Shown: in pieces, positions 1 to 7,641 of the stretch | Numbering within the stretch: the first letter of the stretch is position 1 | How the letters are laid out: every line of letters starts with the position of its first letter | Origin: Deltaproteobacteria bacterium | Lineage (GTDB): Bacteria > Desulfobacterota > Syntrophobacteria > BM002 | DNA length: 41,174 nucleotides | Direction: 5' to 3' | Assembly (NCBI GenBank): GCA_020347625.1 | Contig: CP070735.1 | Coordinates: forward strand, 2,932,129-2,973,302 | Notes under the pieces: model-generated | Database searches by the model: none | Seen by the model: the letters and a program-made list of their open reading frames with translations, nothing else | Told to the model about the DNA's origin: nothing | Program-made: the position numbers and the translations under genes

Positions 1-42
1 CTCAAGCCCTCCGGTTTATATCTCGTCGTTTTTTCAAATCGG

Positions 43-606
43 ATGTTCGAGCAAAAAGCAATCAAGATTTGGCGTCAATCGGGCGAGGAAGAGCGTGTAC
101 TTCTGGTTGAAGAATTGTTCAACAGGGCGGGAAGTTTCAAAACGGTTCAAGTATTCGTGTCCAAGGGCAAGCCGCGGCCCCGAGATGACAAATACGGTCA
201 TCTTGGTATTCCCAGCGATCCAATATACGCAGTCTACGCTGAAAAAAAAGGCGGAAAGAAGAAAACTAGGCCCACCCCATCCTCCATTATTTCGCCTGAT
301 GATCCCGACCCAGAAACGCTGCAGCGGCGAAAAGCTGCGGTAAAGCACACCCTGAAGTGCCCTTACTGTGGAGAGACTTTGCTAAAATGGGCCGTCCCTC
401 AGAGTCCCTTTACCGCCTGGGACGTGGATTTCATGTATATGTGTTTCAACGATGAGTGCCCCTATCTGGTGCAAGGTTGGGAAGTTATGGCGCAACAGGG
501 CAACCGGGGACTGTCTTACCGCTTTACCTACAATTCATATCGAGATCAGTGCATGTCGACGCCAGTCCCAAACCTTCATGCTCTGAAAGAGGGAATTATT
601 GATTGA
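43..606 (+). CDS. Hypothetical zinc-ribbon protein, distantly Ogr/Delta-like
   Basis: Function is not known. The protein has 187 residues. A four-cysteine metal site is visible in the C-terminal half: CPYCG at residues 106-110, then Cys134 and Cys139 in CFNDEC, followed by aromatic residues and a YRFTYN segment. The pairing of CxxCG with CxNxxC recalls the Ogr/Delta zinc-finger family of phage activators, but the arginine-threonine segment of that family is not seen, so I would not assign that role. Residues 40-105 are rich in Lys, Arg and Pro and look flexible. The frame stays open for 14 codons upstream to the window edge and no ribosome site precedes the ATG at 43, so the true start may lie outside the window. 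The photolyase gene follows about 100 bases downstream on the same strand. Confidence 0.6.
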   Translation: MFEQKAIKIWRQSGEEERVLLVEELFNRAGSFKTVQVFVSKGKPRPRDDKYGHLGIPSDPIYAVYAEKKGGKKKTRPTPSSIISPDDPDPETLQRRKAAVKHTLKCPYCGETLLKWAVPQSPFTAWDVDFMYMCFNDECPYLVQGWEVMAQQGNRGLSYRFTYNSYRDQCMSTPVPNLHALKEGIID

Positions 607-706
607 GTTATCGCTGGCGGCTATTCTTAGGGAACTTCACCACTTCTAATGGGGTGAGACCCGAGGTAGACTCTATGTAACTTGCAGCAAAACTGGAGAG
701 CGAATC

Positions 707-2053
707 ATGATAAATCCCAAGAGGGTCAGGGTGATCAAGGAGGGCGAAAGAGTCGCAGGCCCTGTTGTCTATTGGATGAGCCGGGACCAGCGGGTGAATG
801 ACAACTGGGCGCTGCTTTTCGCCCAGGAATTGGCACTGAAAAACAAAGTGCCACTCGCTGTGGTTTTTTCGCTAGTTCCAAGTTTTCTCAATGCGACCCT
901 CAGACAGTACGGCTTTATGCTCAAAGGCTTGGGCGAGGTGGAGCGTAGTCTCGCTGAACTGAACATTCCCTTTTTCTTGCTCATGGGCTTGCCAAAGCAG
1001 CAACTTCCAGCATTTATGGCAAAACATGAGATCGGTCATCTGGTCACTGACTTTGATCCATTGCGGATCAAGAGAGAATGGAAAAAAGAGGTCGCAGCAC
1101 AAGCCAAGACTTATATCCATGAGGTTGATGCCCGCAATATTGTTCCCTGCTGGGCCGCCACAGACAAGAAAGAGTATGCCGCCTATACCCTGCGACCCAA
1201 GATTCATCGGGCCCTGCCTGAATTCTTGGAGAAATTTCCACCGTTGCAGGACCATCCCTTTAAATGGCCTGAGAAAGTGAAAAAAACAAACTGGGACAAA
1301 GCTGAAAAATCACTCAAAATTGATCGTTCCGTCCCAGAAGTTGATTGGCTCATCCCTGGAGAAAAGGCAGCTGCAAAAATTCTGGATCATTTTCTGACAA
1401 CCAAACTCTCAGCGTATAGTTCCAAGAGGAATGATCCCAATGAAGACGCCGTCTCCCACCTTTCCCCTTACCTCCATTTCGGTCAGATCTCTGCGCAGCG
1501 AGTGGCGTTGGAAGTGCGCAAGCAGAAGGTGAGCAAAGCGTCCAAAGATGACTTCCTGGAAGAGCTCATTGTCCGCCGTGAGCTTTCAGATAACTTTTGT
1601 TACTACAATCCGGACTACGACAAGTTTGTCGGATTCCCGGAATGGGCTCAGAAAACCCTCAACGAACATCGCGGTGATAAGCGGGAGTACATTTATTCCC
1701 TCGAGCAATTTGAGAACGGTGAAACCCACGATGACCTCTGGAACGCTGCCCAATTCGAGATGGTTAAAACCGGGAAGATGCACGGCTACATGAGGATGTA
1801 CTGGGCAAAAAAGATTCTGGAATGGACTGCATCTCCAGAAGATGCTCTGGAAATTGCTATCCTACTCAATGACAAATATGAGCTCGACGGCAGGGATACG
1901 AACGGGTACGTGGGCATCGCATGGAGTATCGGTGGCGTGCACGATAGGGCCTGGAAGGAGCGGTCTATCTTTGGTAAGGTGCGCTACATGAGCTATGGTG
2001 GCTGCAAGGCAAAATTTTCAGTGAAGACCTATATCGAACATCATTTATCATGA
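707..2053 (+). CDS. phr: Deoxyribodipyrimidine photolyase, class II
   Basis: A flavoenzyme that splits UV-induced cyclobutane pyrimidine dimers with light energy. The 448-residue length fits class II CPD photolyases. The N-terminal photolyase-fold signature YWMSRDQRVNDNWAL is at about residues 22-36. The class II FAD/DNA-binding end is seen at about residues 393-440 with DGRDTNGYVG, WSIGGVHDRAW and a conserved SYGGC segment. A GGAGAG ribosome site lies six bases before the ATG. A PAS-LuxR regulator starts 26 bases downstream, so the two are probably cotranscribed. Class II enzymes are scattered in anaerobes; here it may serve surface-sediment exposure. Product assignment is secure from the motifs. 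Confidence 0.95.
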   Translation: MINPKRVRVIKEGERVAGPVVYWMSRDQRVNDNWALLFAQELALKNKVPLAVVFSLVPSFLNATLRQYGFMLKGLGEVERSLAELNIPFFLLMGLPKQQLPAFMAKHEIGHLVTDFDPLRIKREWKKEVAAQAKTYIHEVDARNIVPCWAATDKKEYAAYTLRPKIHRALPEFLEKFPPLQDHPFKWPEKVKKTNWDKAEKSLKIDRSVPEVDWLIPGEKAAAKILDHFLTTKLSAYSSKRNDPNEDAVSHLSPYLHFGQISAQRVALEVRKQKVSKASKDDFLEELIVRRELSDNFCYYNPDYDKFVGFPEWAQKTLNEHRGDKREYIYSLEQFENGETHDDLWNAAQFEMVKTGKMHGYMRMYWAKKILEWTASPEDALEIAILLNDKYELDGRDTNGYVGIAWSIGGVHDRAWKERSIFGKVRYMSYGGCKAKFSVKTYIEHHLS

Positions 2054-2079
2054 ACTGAAGTTTTCCAAGGGAACTTTGC

Positions 2080-3039
2080 ATGACCCCGAAGCCGACATAT
2101 GAAGAACTTTTGCAGCGAGTTCAACGGTTGGAGCAAGAAGCTCGAAAGCTCAAGGAAGCCGAGGTATCTTTGCGTCTAACTGAACAGTATGCCAATGCGG
2201 CAATCAACTCTCTTACGGCAAACATTGCTATTTTAGATAAGAACGGGGTCATTTTGGAGACCAACCAATCATGGCAAAATTTTGCTTTGGAGAACGGGCT
2301 GACGTCATCGCCGGATACGGTGGGACTCAACTACTTAGGCATATGCGATTCCGCCGAGGGGGAACCGGCGGAAGTGGCTAAAGCACACGAGGTGGCCGCC
2401 GGCATTAGAGCAGTAATCGCTGGAGAGCTGGACGAATTCCTGACAGACTACGAGTCTCATTCCCCAGCGGAAAAGCGTTGGTTTTATATGCGTGTTACTC
2501 GACTGGCAGGGCAAGAACCTCTGCGAGTGGTTGTAAGCCACGAAAATGTCACTCCTCTTAAGCTTGCTGAGGAAGCTTTGAAAGAAAGAGAGCAGGAACT
2601 CGAACTTCAGAGGCAGAAGCTGGAGGAAACCAATACCGCGCTGCGAGTTTTGCTGAAAGCGAGGGAGGAGGACAAACGCGACCTTGAAGACAAGGTATTG
2701 GCAAACGTCAAGGAGCTCGTAAACCCATACATCGAAAAGCTCAATAATTCCGGTCTGGATGCAAGGCAAAAGGCGTATCTGGAAATTGTGGAATCCAACC
2801 TTAACGACATCATATCCCCCTTTTTGCACCAGCTGTCGTCAAAATACCTGAGTCTCACCCCGAGGGAAATTCAGGTGGCTGGTCTCGTGCGAGAGGGAAA
2901 AACAACCAAGGAAATAGCAGAGATTTTGAGCATCTCCACCAATGCAGTTGATTTCCATCGTAAGAACGTCAGGGAAAAACTTGGCCTGAAGAACAAAAGT
3001 GCCAACCTCAGAACCCACCTGCTTTCTCTCGGACAATAG
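2080..3039 (+). CDS. PAS-domain regulator with LuxR-type DNA-binding domain
   Basis: Predicted one-component transcription regulator of 319 residues. The N-terminus (5-35) is a short coiled coil. A PAS-like domain covers about 36-160, with the typical start ILDKNGVILETNQSW. A second coiled coil spans 162-205. A helical linker containing KAYLEIVESNLNDI precedes the LuxR helix-turn-helix at 257-315, marked by LTPREIQVAGLVREGKTTKE and by AVDFHRKNVREKLGL. No phosphoacceptor receiver domain is present, so it probably senses a ligand or redox state through PAS. An AAGGGA ribosome site lies about nine bases before the ATG. Its place directly behind the photolyase gene suggests a shared transcript. 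The ligand and targets cannot be read from the sequence. Confidence 0.88.
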   Translation: MTPKPTYEELLQRVQRLEQEARKLKEAEVSLRLTEQYANAAINSLTANIAILDKNGVILETNQSWQNFALENGLTSSPDTVGLNYLGICDSAEGEPAEVAKAHEVAAGIRAVIAGELDEFLTDYESHSPAEKRWFYMRVTRLAGQEPLRVVVSHENVTPLKLAEEALKEREQELELQRQKLEETNTALRVLLKAREEDKRDLEDKVLANVKELVNPYIEKLNNSGLDARQKAYLEIVESNLNDIISPFLHQLSSKYLSLTPREIQVAGLVREGKTTKEIAEILSISTNAVDFHRKNVREKLGLKNKSANLRTHLLSLGQ

Positions 3040-3057
3040 TGATTTTGGACCATTAGG

Positions 3058-3462
3058 CTATGCTGTAACCAGATTGACTTTTGTTCGCATCCGAGCAATA
3101 AAACGATCTTCGTCGATCACAAATCTTTCGTGTGTACCCTCACCTATCATTTCGTGCTCGTCCCAGGCCCGGAGGCGAAACGTAACCTTTCTGCCTTCAA
3201 CCGCCGTTACCTCAGCATGTGCCTTTACCTGCTCTCCCAAAGGGGTGGCTGCCAAGTGGCGCACGTCCAGTTTCGTGCCAACAGTTGTTTTGCCTTCCGG
3301 CAAGAGATGGTCAATTGCTGCGACCGCTGCAGCTTCCATTAATGCTATCATTGCTGGAGTGGCATAGACATCTACCCTGCCGCTGCCGATGTGCTTGGCC
3401 GTCAGTTCTACGGTGACACTGGATATTTTTTCCCCCGTTAGTCCCGTTTGAATTGCATCCAT
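3058..3462 (-). CDS. Hotdog-fold thioesterase, FlK (fluoroacetyl-CoA thioesterase)-like
   Basis: Predicted acyl-CoA thioesterase of 134 residues. The FlK family uses a Thr-Glu-His triad. Here Thr35 (in YATPAMIALME), Glu43 and His69 (in VRHLAATP) show the spacing 8 and 26 that I recall for Thr42, Glu50 and His76 of FlK. The stretch AHAEVTAVEGRKVTFRLRAW is the usual central strand pair, and the protein ends near the normal family length. The ATG follows AAGGA at five bases. The gene converges with the PAS-LuxR gene, 18 bases apart, with no clear terminator between. The real substrate is unknown; family members outside Streptomyces are not expected to act on fluoroacetyl-CoA. Confidence 0.85.
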   Translation of the reverse strand: MDAIQTGLTGEKISSVTVELTAKHIGSGRVDVYATPAMIALMEAAAVAAIDHLLPEGKTTVGTKLDVRHLAATPLGEQVKAHAEVTAVEGRKVTFRLRAWDEHEMIGEGTHERFVIDEDRFIARMRTKVNLVTA

Positions 3463-3513
3463 AATTATCCTTTCCCCTCATTGGGTTTTTGCAAGCAAGC
3501 AGCTTAACATAAT

Positions 3514-3548
3514 AATGCCTTCCCCGAACACATTACGGGGAAGGCATT
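3514..3548 (-). terminator. Perfect 13-bp hairpin, probable terminator of the fasciclin gene
   Basis: Arms AATGCCTTCCCCG and CGGGGAAGGCATT pair perfectly around a nine-base loop. On the minus strand the stem is followed by a T-rich stretch (ATTATTATG), about 110 bases past the stop codon of the fasciclin gene. The T tract is weak, so it may act partly as a 3' stabiliser. Confidence 0.6.
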
Positions 3549-3657
3549 TGGTTTTCTGGATTCATCATTTCAGCCGATATTCAATATTGACTTCAACATA
3601 TTGATATCACACCATGCAACTTTCACACATAAGTTGAGCGCTAAGTGAAGAATTAGC

Positions 3658-4173
3658 TCAGTTTGGAATAATCACTCTATCGATCACATGTATCACACCG
3701 TTACTTGCCAATATGTCAGTCTTTACCACGTTGGCATCGTCAACTTTCACACCATCTGAAGTATCAATTGTAATCATCTGACCTTCTAAGGTCTTTGCCG
3801 AATTGAGCTTGGTAACATCGGCTGCCATTAATGTCCCAGAAACCACATGGTAAGTGAGGATTTTCTGCAATTTGGCTTTATTTTCAGGCTTGAGCAAGTC
3901 AGCTAGGGTACCTTCCGGTAACTGGGCGAAGGCCTCATCAGTGGGAGCAAAAACTGTATATGGACCACTGGTCATAAGCGTTTCGGTCAAATCAGCAGCT
4001 TGAAGCGCGGCTACGAGCGTATTGAATGAACCCGCTCCAATGGCTGTATGCACGATGTCGCTAGGCCGTTTGTGGCCGTAGCCATAATTTCCAGCATAGA
4101 CGCTACCAACTAGGCTCGCTCCAATTAACAGTACGGTAATAATGGTTAATATATTTGTCTTTGTTCTCTTCAT
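3658..4173 (-). CDS. Secreted fasciclin (FAS1) domain protein
   Basis: Exported protein with one FAS1 domain, a fold linked to adhesion. Residues 1-27 form a signal peptide with basic N-terminus, hydrophobic core and a cleavage-type end SVYA. The FAS1 domain fills about 38-171, with the first conserved motif [15 protein letters not shown] near 92-106 and the second, [13 protein letters not shown], at the C-terminus. The 171-residue length fits single-domain periplasmic or secreted bacterial members. GGAGG lies seven bases before the ATG. The gene is monocistronic in appearance, with hairpins on both sides. Its partner or ligand cannot be inferred. Confidence 0.93.
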   Translation of the reverse strand: MKRTKTNILTIITVLLIGASLVGSVYAGNYGYGHKRPSDIVHTAIGAGSFNTLVAALQAADLTETLMTSGPYTVFAPTDEAFAQLPEGTLADLLKPENKAKLQKILTYHVVSGTLMAADVTKLNSAKTLEGQMITIDTSDGVKVDDANVVKTDILASNGVIHVIDRVIIPN

Positions 4174-4282
4174 TTTTTAGCCTCCAGTGTCAAATCTAAT
4201 TTACAATTTAAATTTCAAGTTTGTCGTAGACAAAGATAGTGTCATTTGGAATTAGCGCAACGGTAAAAGATAACCACTAAAA

Positions 4283-4301
4283 TGGTAGGCTTAACCTACC
4301 A
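4283..4301 (-). terminator. Weak terminator-like hairpin behind the lipocalin gene
   Basis: TGGTAGG and CCTACCA form a 7-bp stem with a five-base loop, followed on the minus strand by ATTTTAG. A second small hairpin (stem with one G-U pair, 4384-4408) lies closer to the lipocalin stop. Between them, 4305-4370 holds a purine-rich word series (AGGAGACAGGAG-like). Confidence 0.35.
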
Positions 4302-4433
4302 AGCAGTTAGGAGTGGGGAGACAGGAGACTAAAGATAAAAGATAGCAGACAGGAGTATATAGGAGCGGAGAACTATCTCGAGAACTTGCTAAGATTGGCC
4401 TAGCAATGACCTGATAACATCCCTTTCCAGTCT

Positions 4434-4964
4434 TCAAGGCAGGTTGTGCTGTACATAAATCAGATTTTCTGTATCGAATCCCCATTCTCTGGCGTGGGCA
4501 ATCAGATTTGTAAGTATCTTGTCCTCTATCGCCTTCTCTCGCGACAAAATCCATAAATAGGATCGACTTGGCCCGCTCACCATTGCGTACTTGTATTCCT
4601 CCTTATCGAGAGCTATGACGTGATAGCCGCCATAGAATGGGCCAAAAAATGACACCTTAAGGCTGCCCACGGTCTCGTCCTCGAGAAAGTAGGCCCGCCC
4701 AGTTATATCCTTCCATTTTCCGGATTTCTCGTTAAAACCCCGGTTGATGACCTCAATGCCACCGTCAGTCCTTCTTGAGTACTGGGCGCTCACGTTGCTG
4801 AGGTTGCGTTCGAAGGAATGGTCCAACCTGGCGATCTCGTACCATTTTCCCAGATACCTGTCAGATTCGAAACCTTTAACGGGTTGCAGCCCGGAAGGGA
4901 TACCAGTACAGCTAGCCAGTGATAGCATGCTGAGAAGCCCCACGAGTTTCCTCATTCGTTTCAT
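4434..4964 (-). CDS. blc: Outer-membrane lipocalin lipoprotein (Blc-like)
   Basis: Lipid-binding lipocalin anchored by an N-terminal lipid. From the chosen ATG the lipoprotein signal is MKRMRKLVGLLSMLSLASC with lipobox L-A-S-C and lipidated Cys19; Thr at +2 agrees with outer-membrane sorting. The first lipocalin motif appears as YLGKWYEIARLDHSFER, and the bacterial Blc end as SREKAIEDKILTNLIAHARE. I prefer this start because GGAG lies six bases upstream; an ATG four codons earlier has its purine stretch too close. Family members help maintain the cell envelope and bind lysophospholipids. The SDR gene lies upstream on the same strand, 56 bases from this start. Confidence 0.93.
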   Translation of the reverse strand: MKRMRKLVGLLSMLSLASCTGIPSGLQPVKGFESDRYLGKWYEIARLDHSFERNLSNVSAQYSRRTDGGIEVINRGFNEKSGKWKDITGRAYFLEDETVGSLKVSFFGPFYGGYHVIALDKEEYKYAMVSGPSRSYLWILSREKAIEDKILTNLIAHAREWGFDTENLIYVQHNLP

Positions 4965-5020
4965 GAAATTCTCCATACCCTCATTTTCAAAGGTGGTGTA
5001 TCCTGCTCTCAGTGTTCATT

Positions 5021-6001
5021 TCACGATTTCGGTAGAAAACACGACTGTCTGGAGATAAGTTTCCCTGGCCCCTTTTCAATTTCTTGTAAAGCGTTACAGA
5101 TGGACTGCTCGAAGGAAGTCAGCTTGATGGGGATGAGTTCACGGATACGATTCTCCCTGCAAATGACCTCATTTCTCAGGCCTTCCACCAGTGGATTCAC
5201 GATGCCGGAGGGCACCGGTGTGACCAGGTTGACCCAATAGGTGGAGAGGCGTGGTGTGAGGACGGGCACCGTAATAATAATACGCTTCAGGCCCCGCACC
5301 CGAGAATAAATTTCCATCATGTCTCTATAGGTGAGTATTTCAGGCCCGCCCACGTCCAAGGATAGACCACCGGTTGCCGGCTCTCGTAAGCAACCAAGCA
5401 GATAGTCAACCATGTCCCTGATGTCGATGGGTTGCGCTCGAGTTTCGATCCATCGTGGACAGACCATCACCGGCAACCGCTCGACCAGGAACCGGAGCAT
5501 CTCGAAGGGTGCGCCCCCTGCTCCCATAATGTTTGGCGCCCTCAGTATGGTGGTTTGGGCCCGACCCGAGGAGAGAATCTCACCTACTTCTTGTCGGCTG
5601 GCAAGGTGCTTGGAAAGTTTATCACCGGTCTCTCCTAGACCGCCTAGATAAATAATGCGCTGAAGCCCAGCCCGGTCCGCAGCCTGAACAAAGTTTCCCG
5701 CGGCTGAACGATCCCGTTCGGCAAAAACCTTGTTTTCACCGATGGTCCGGCCACCCATGGAGTGCACCATGTAATATGCCACCTCAATTCCTTCCAGAAC
5801 TCTGTCCAATGTTTCCGCCTTGAGTAGGTCGCCTTTAACGATTTCCACTTCCTCTTCTGGAAGCAGTCCCTCCCTGAGTTTTTCCGGCGAGCGCACAAGA
5901 GAGCGAACTTTCAGGCCGCGAGCGGTAAGGGCATGGAGCAAACGACCACCGACAAAGCCGGTGGCTCCTGTCACTAATATTTTCCCAGACATTTCAATCA
6001 T
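5021..6001 (-). CDS. NAD(P)-binding atypical SDR (NmrA/YbjT-like)
   Basis: Rossmann-fold protein of 326 residues. The nucleotide motif VTGATGFVGG is at about 10-19, followed by an acidic strand end and the second-half signature ILRAPNIMGAGG. The classical YxxxK active site is not obvious, as in atypical SDRs that act as binding proteins or use other chemistry. The C-terminal third (SLDVGGPEILTYRDMMEIY) resembles YbjT and NDUFA9-like proteins. Two in-frame ATGs three codons apart are possible starts; GAGGAG ten bases before the first supports it. A role in lipid or quinone metabolism has been suggested for relatives, but the substrate here is unknown. The lipocalin gene follows on the same strand. 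Confidence 0.82.
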   Translation of the reverse strand: MIEMSGKILVTGATGFVGGRLLHALTARGLKVRSLVRSPEKLREGLLPEEEVEIVKGDLLKAETLDRVLEGIEVAYYMVHSMGGRTIGENKVFAERDRSAAGNFVQAADRAGLQRIIYLGGLGETGDKLSKHLASRQEVGEILSSGRAQTTILRAPNIMGAGGAPFEMLRFLVERLPVMVCPRWIETRAQPIDIRDMVDYLLGCLREPATGGLSLDVGGPEILTYRDMMEIYSRVRGLKRIIITVPVLTPRLSTYWVNLVTPVPSGIVNPLVEGLRNEVICRENRIRELIPIKLTSFEQSICNALQEIEKGPGKLISRQSCFLPKS

Positions 6002-6146
6002 CCCTGTAGTTCTCCTCTTTACCTTAAAAAAGTCAGCCAGATGGTCAATTCTTGCTGCATGTGGTTGGTAGCCTGCAATCCCCGCATATGAAATATATAG
6101 TTATGCTGATTTGATTTCGCAAGAGCTAATCTGGGACAAAGGGAGC

Positions 6147-6243
6147 GCCGGGCAGTAAACACTGCCGAGCGGGCAGCGAGCGGCAAGCAGCAAGACTGAT
6201 AGATGACTTGTAAGCTCAGATCTGCCAGCTGCTAGCTGCTCGC
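6147..6243. repeat. Phrase palindrome B (GCAGC / CAGCTG words)
   Basis: Left arm 6150-6200 repeats GGGCAGCGAGCGGCAAGCAG-type words; right arm 6216-6243 carries their complement (CTGCCAGCTGCTAGCTGCTC). The right arm contains the tsaD stop codon and encodes the last residues of TsaD, so the element has fused to the gene end. Same vocabulary as palindromes at 23971, 25484 and 34613. Confidence 0.7.
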
Positions 6244-7302
6244 TGCAAGATCCGGCCAGCGCGAAATGGCGTCAAAATCGAGGTCCCAATCACCATTGGT
6301 CTGTCTGAGCCGATAAAAACCAGCGGCGGCGATCATTGCTGCATTGTCGGTGCAGAGTTCAGGTCTGGGCAATTCTAGGGGGAGACCAAGGCTAGCCACC
6401 TGGTCCTGTAATCGCTGGCGCAGACGGCTGTTGGCCGCCACCCCGCCAGCCACCACCACCTGGCTGACCTCAAATCGTTGAGCTGCAGTACAAGTCTTTT
6501 CCACCAGTACGTCTACCACCGCCTCTTGGAAGCTGGCGACAATATCGGCAATCTGAACCGGAAGCTGGTTTCCCAATGAGGGAGCACCAACAGCAATACC
6601 ATTCCCATCGTCTTGAGTGGTGTCCAGATATCTCCGAACGAAATTGACCACTGCGGTCTTGATTCCACTGAAACTGAAGTCGAGGGAGTCCTTTTCCAGG
6701 TAAGAGCGTGGGAAAGTAATGGCTTTCGGGTTGCCACTGCGCGCCAATTCATCAATAACCACTCCACCCGGGTAGCCAAGATCAAGGAACTTGGCTACTT
6801 TATCGAAGGCCTCACCAGCTGCATCATCCCGGGTTCGACCGACCAAAGTGATGTCGCCGTAGTCCTTGACGTAGTAGAGATTGGTGTGACCCCCAGAAAC
6901 TACCAGGGCAATAGCTGGAAAGGAGGGTGGCGAGTCCTCCAGAAATGCGGCAAGAATGTGTCCCTCCAAATGATTTACGGCAACCAGTGGTTTACCCGTG
7001 GCGTAAGCCAGCCCTTTTGCAACCCCGACTCCCACCAGAAGGGAGCCAACCAGGCCCGGCCCCTGGGTAACAGCTATGGCATCCACGTCTGGCAGGTCCA
7101 CACCTGCCCGTTGCAGTGCCTCGGAGATCACCGGGACGATTACCTTTAGATGTTGCCGCGAGGCTAGCTCAGGCACCACTCCGCCGTAGGGGCGGTGAAT
7201 GACAATCTGTGAGGATACCACACTCGAAAGAATCCGGCGCCCATCTTCGACCACAGCAGCAGCGGTCTCATCACAGGAGCTTTCGATACCTAAGACAATC
7301 AC
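6232..7302 (-). CDS. tsaD: tRNA N6-adenosine threonylcarbamoyltransferase TsaD
   Basis: Transfers the threonylcarbamoyl group to A37 of tRNAs reading ANN codons, working with TsaB and TsaE. The start GIESSCDETAAAVVEDG is the family signature. The metal-binding HxxxH is His111 and His115 in NHLEGH, and GPGLVGSLLVG and VSGGHTNLYY are the nucleotide-binding segments. The protein has 356 residues, slightly longer than the usual 335-345, partly because its last codons come from an intergenic repeat. The start is GTG with GAGGT eight bases upstream. tsaE of the same pathway lies 7 kb away; tsaB and tsaC are not in the window. Confidence 0.97.
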   Translation of the reverse strand: MIVLGIESSCDETAAAVVEDGRRILSSVVSSQIVIHRPYGGVVPELASRQHLKVIVPVISEALQRAGVDLPDVDAIAVTQGPGLVGSLLVGVGVAKGLAYATGKPLVAVNHLEGHILAAFLEDSPPSFPAIALVVSGGHTNLYYVKDYGDITLVGRTRDDAAGEAFDKVAKFLDLGYPGGVVIDELARSGNPKAITFPRSYLEKDSLDFSFSGIKTAVVNFVRRYLDTTQDDGNGIAVGAPSLGNQLPVQIADIVASFQEAVVDVLVEKTCTAAQRFEVSQVVVAGGVAANSRLRQRLQDQVASLGLPLELPRPELCTDNAAMIAAAGFYRLRQTNGDWDLDFDAISRWPDLAASS

Positions 7303-7344
7303 AGGTCTTACCTCTTGGTTAGTAGATTGCTCAGCGATTGTTAT

Positions 7345-7466
7345 TTTTCATGTGTCATTTTGCATCTCGCATTTTTCATTTAAATGGAGTGACGTCGTGA
7401 CTCTTATCCCCAATGTGCAATGATAAATGCCCAATGATAAATGCGCAACGATAAATGCAAAGCTGC
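7345..7466. repeat. Phrase palindrome C (GATAAATGC / GCATTTTTC words)
   Basis: Left arm 7345-7378 carries GTCATTTTGC, ATCTCGCATT and TTTCATTT words. Right arm 7409-7461 carries three tandem copies of a word like GCAATGATAAATGC. The loop holds GTGACGTCGTGAC. It lies in the divergent gap between tsaD and moaA. The word recurs inside the palindrome at 23971. Confidence 0.65.
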
Positions 7467-7516
7467 CTGCTAACGGTTCCCGTCTTAGCTACGCGCTTTG
7501 CGCTTAGGTAAAATTC

Positions 7517-7545
7517 TTGACTTCGGCAACGCTGTTTTTTATTAT
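7517..7545 (+). promoter_or_regulatory. Sigma-70-type promoter of moaA
   Basis: TTGACT and TATTAT are separated by exactly 17 bases, a near-consensus vegetative promoter. The predicted transcript starts near 7552, giving a leader of about 90 bases before the moaA ATG. Confidence 0.7.
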
Positions 7546-7553
7546 GTTGCAGG

Positions 7554-7573
7554 TTATGTCAAAACTGACATAA
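7554..7573 (+). promoter_or_regulatory. Perfect palindromic operator candidate upstream of moaA
   Basis: TTATGTCA-AAAC-TGACATAA is a perfect 8-bp inverted repeat with a 4-base spacer, placed right at the expected transcription start. The geometry fits a dimeric regulator, for example of the CRP/FNR family (half-site TGTCA, N4). Binding there would block initiation. A short mRNA hairpin is the other option. Confidence 0.5.
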
Positions 7574-7641
7574 AGGAGTTCTTCATTCGGAGTCCTGTAA
7601 AACCTCACTAGATACCAGACGATTCGCTGTTGGAAATTGAA

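Noticed and set aside
872-1255. Overlapping reading frames opposite the photolyase and other genes
   Set aside because: They lie inside well-supported genes, have no family likeness and no ribosome sites.
7546-7641. Moco riboswitch before moaA
   Set aside because: The leader is short and shows only the simple palindrome, not the multi-helix core.
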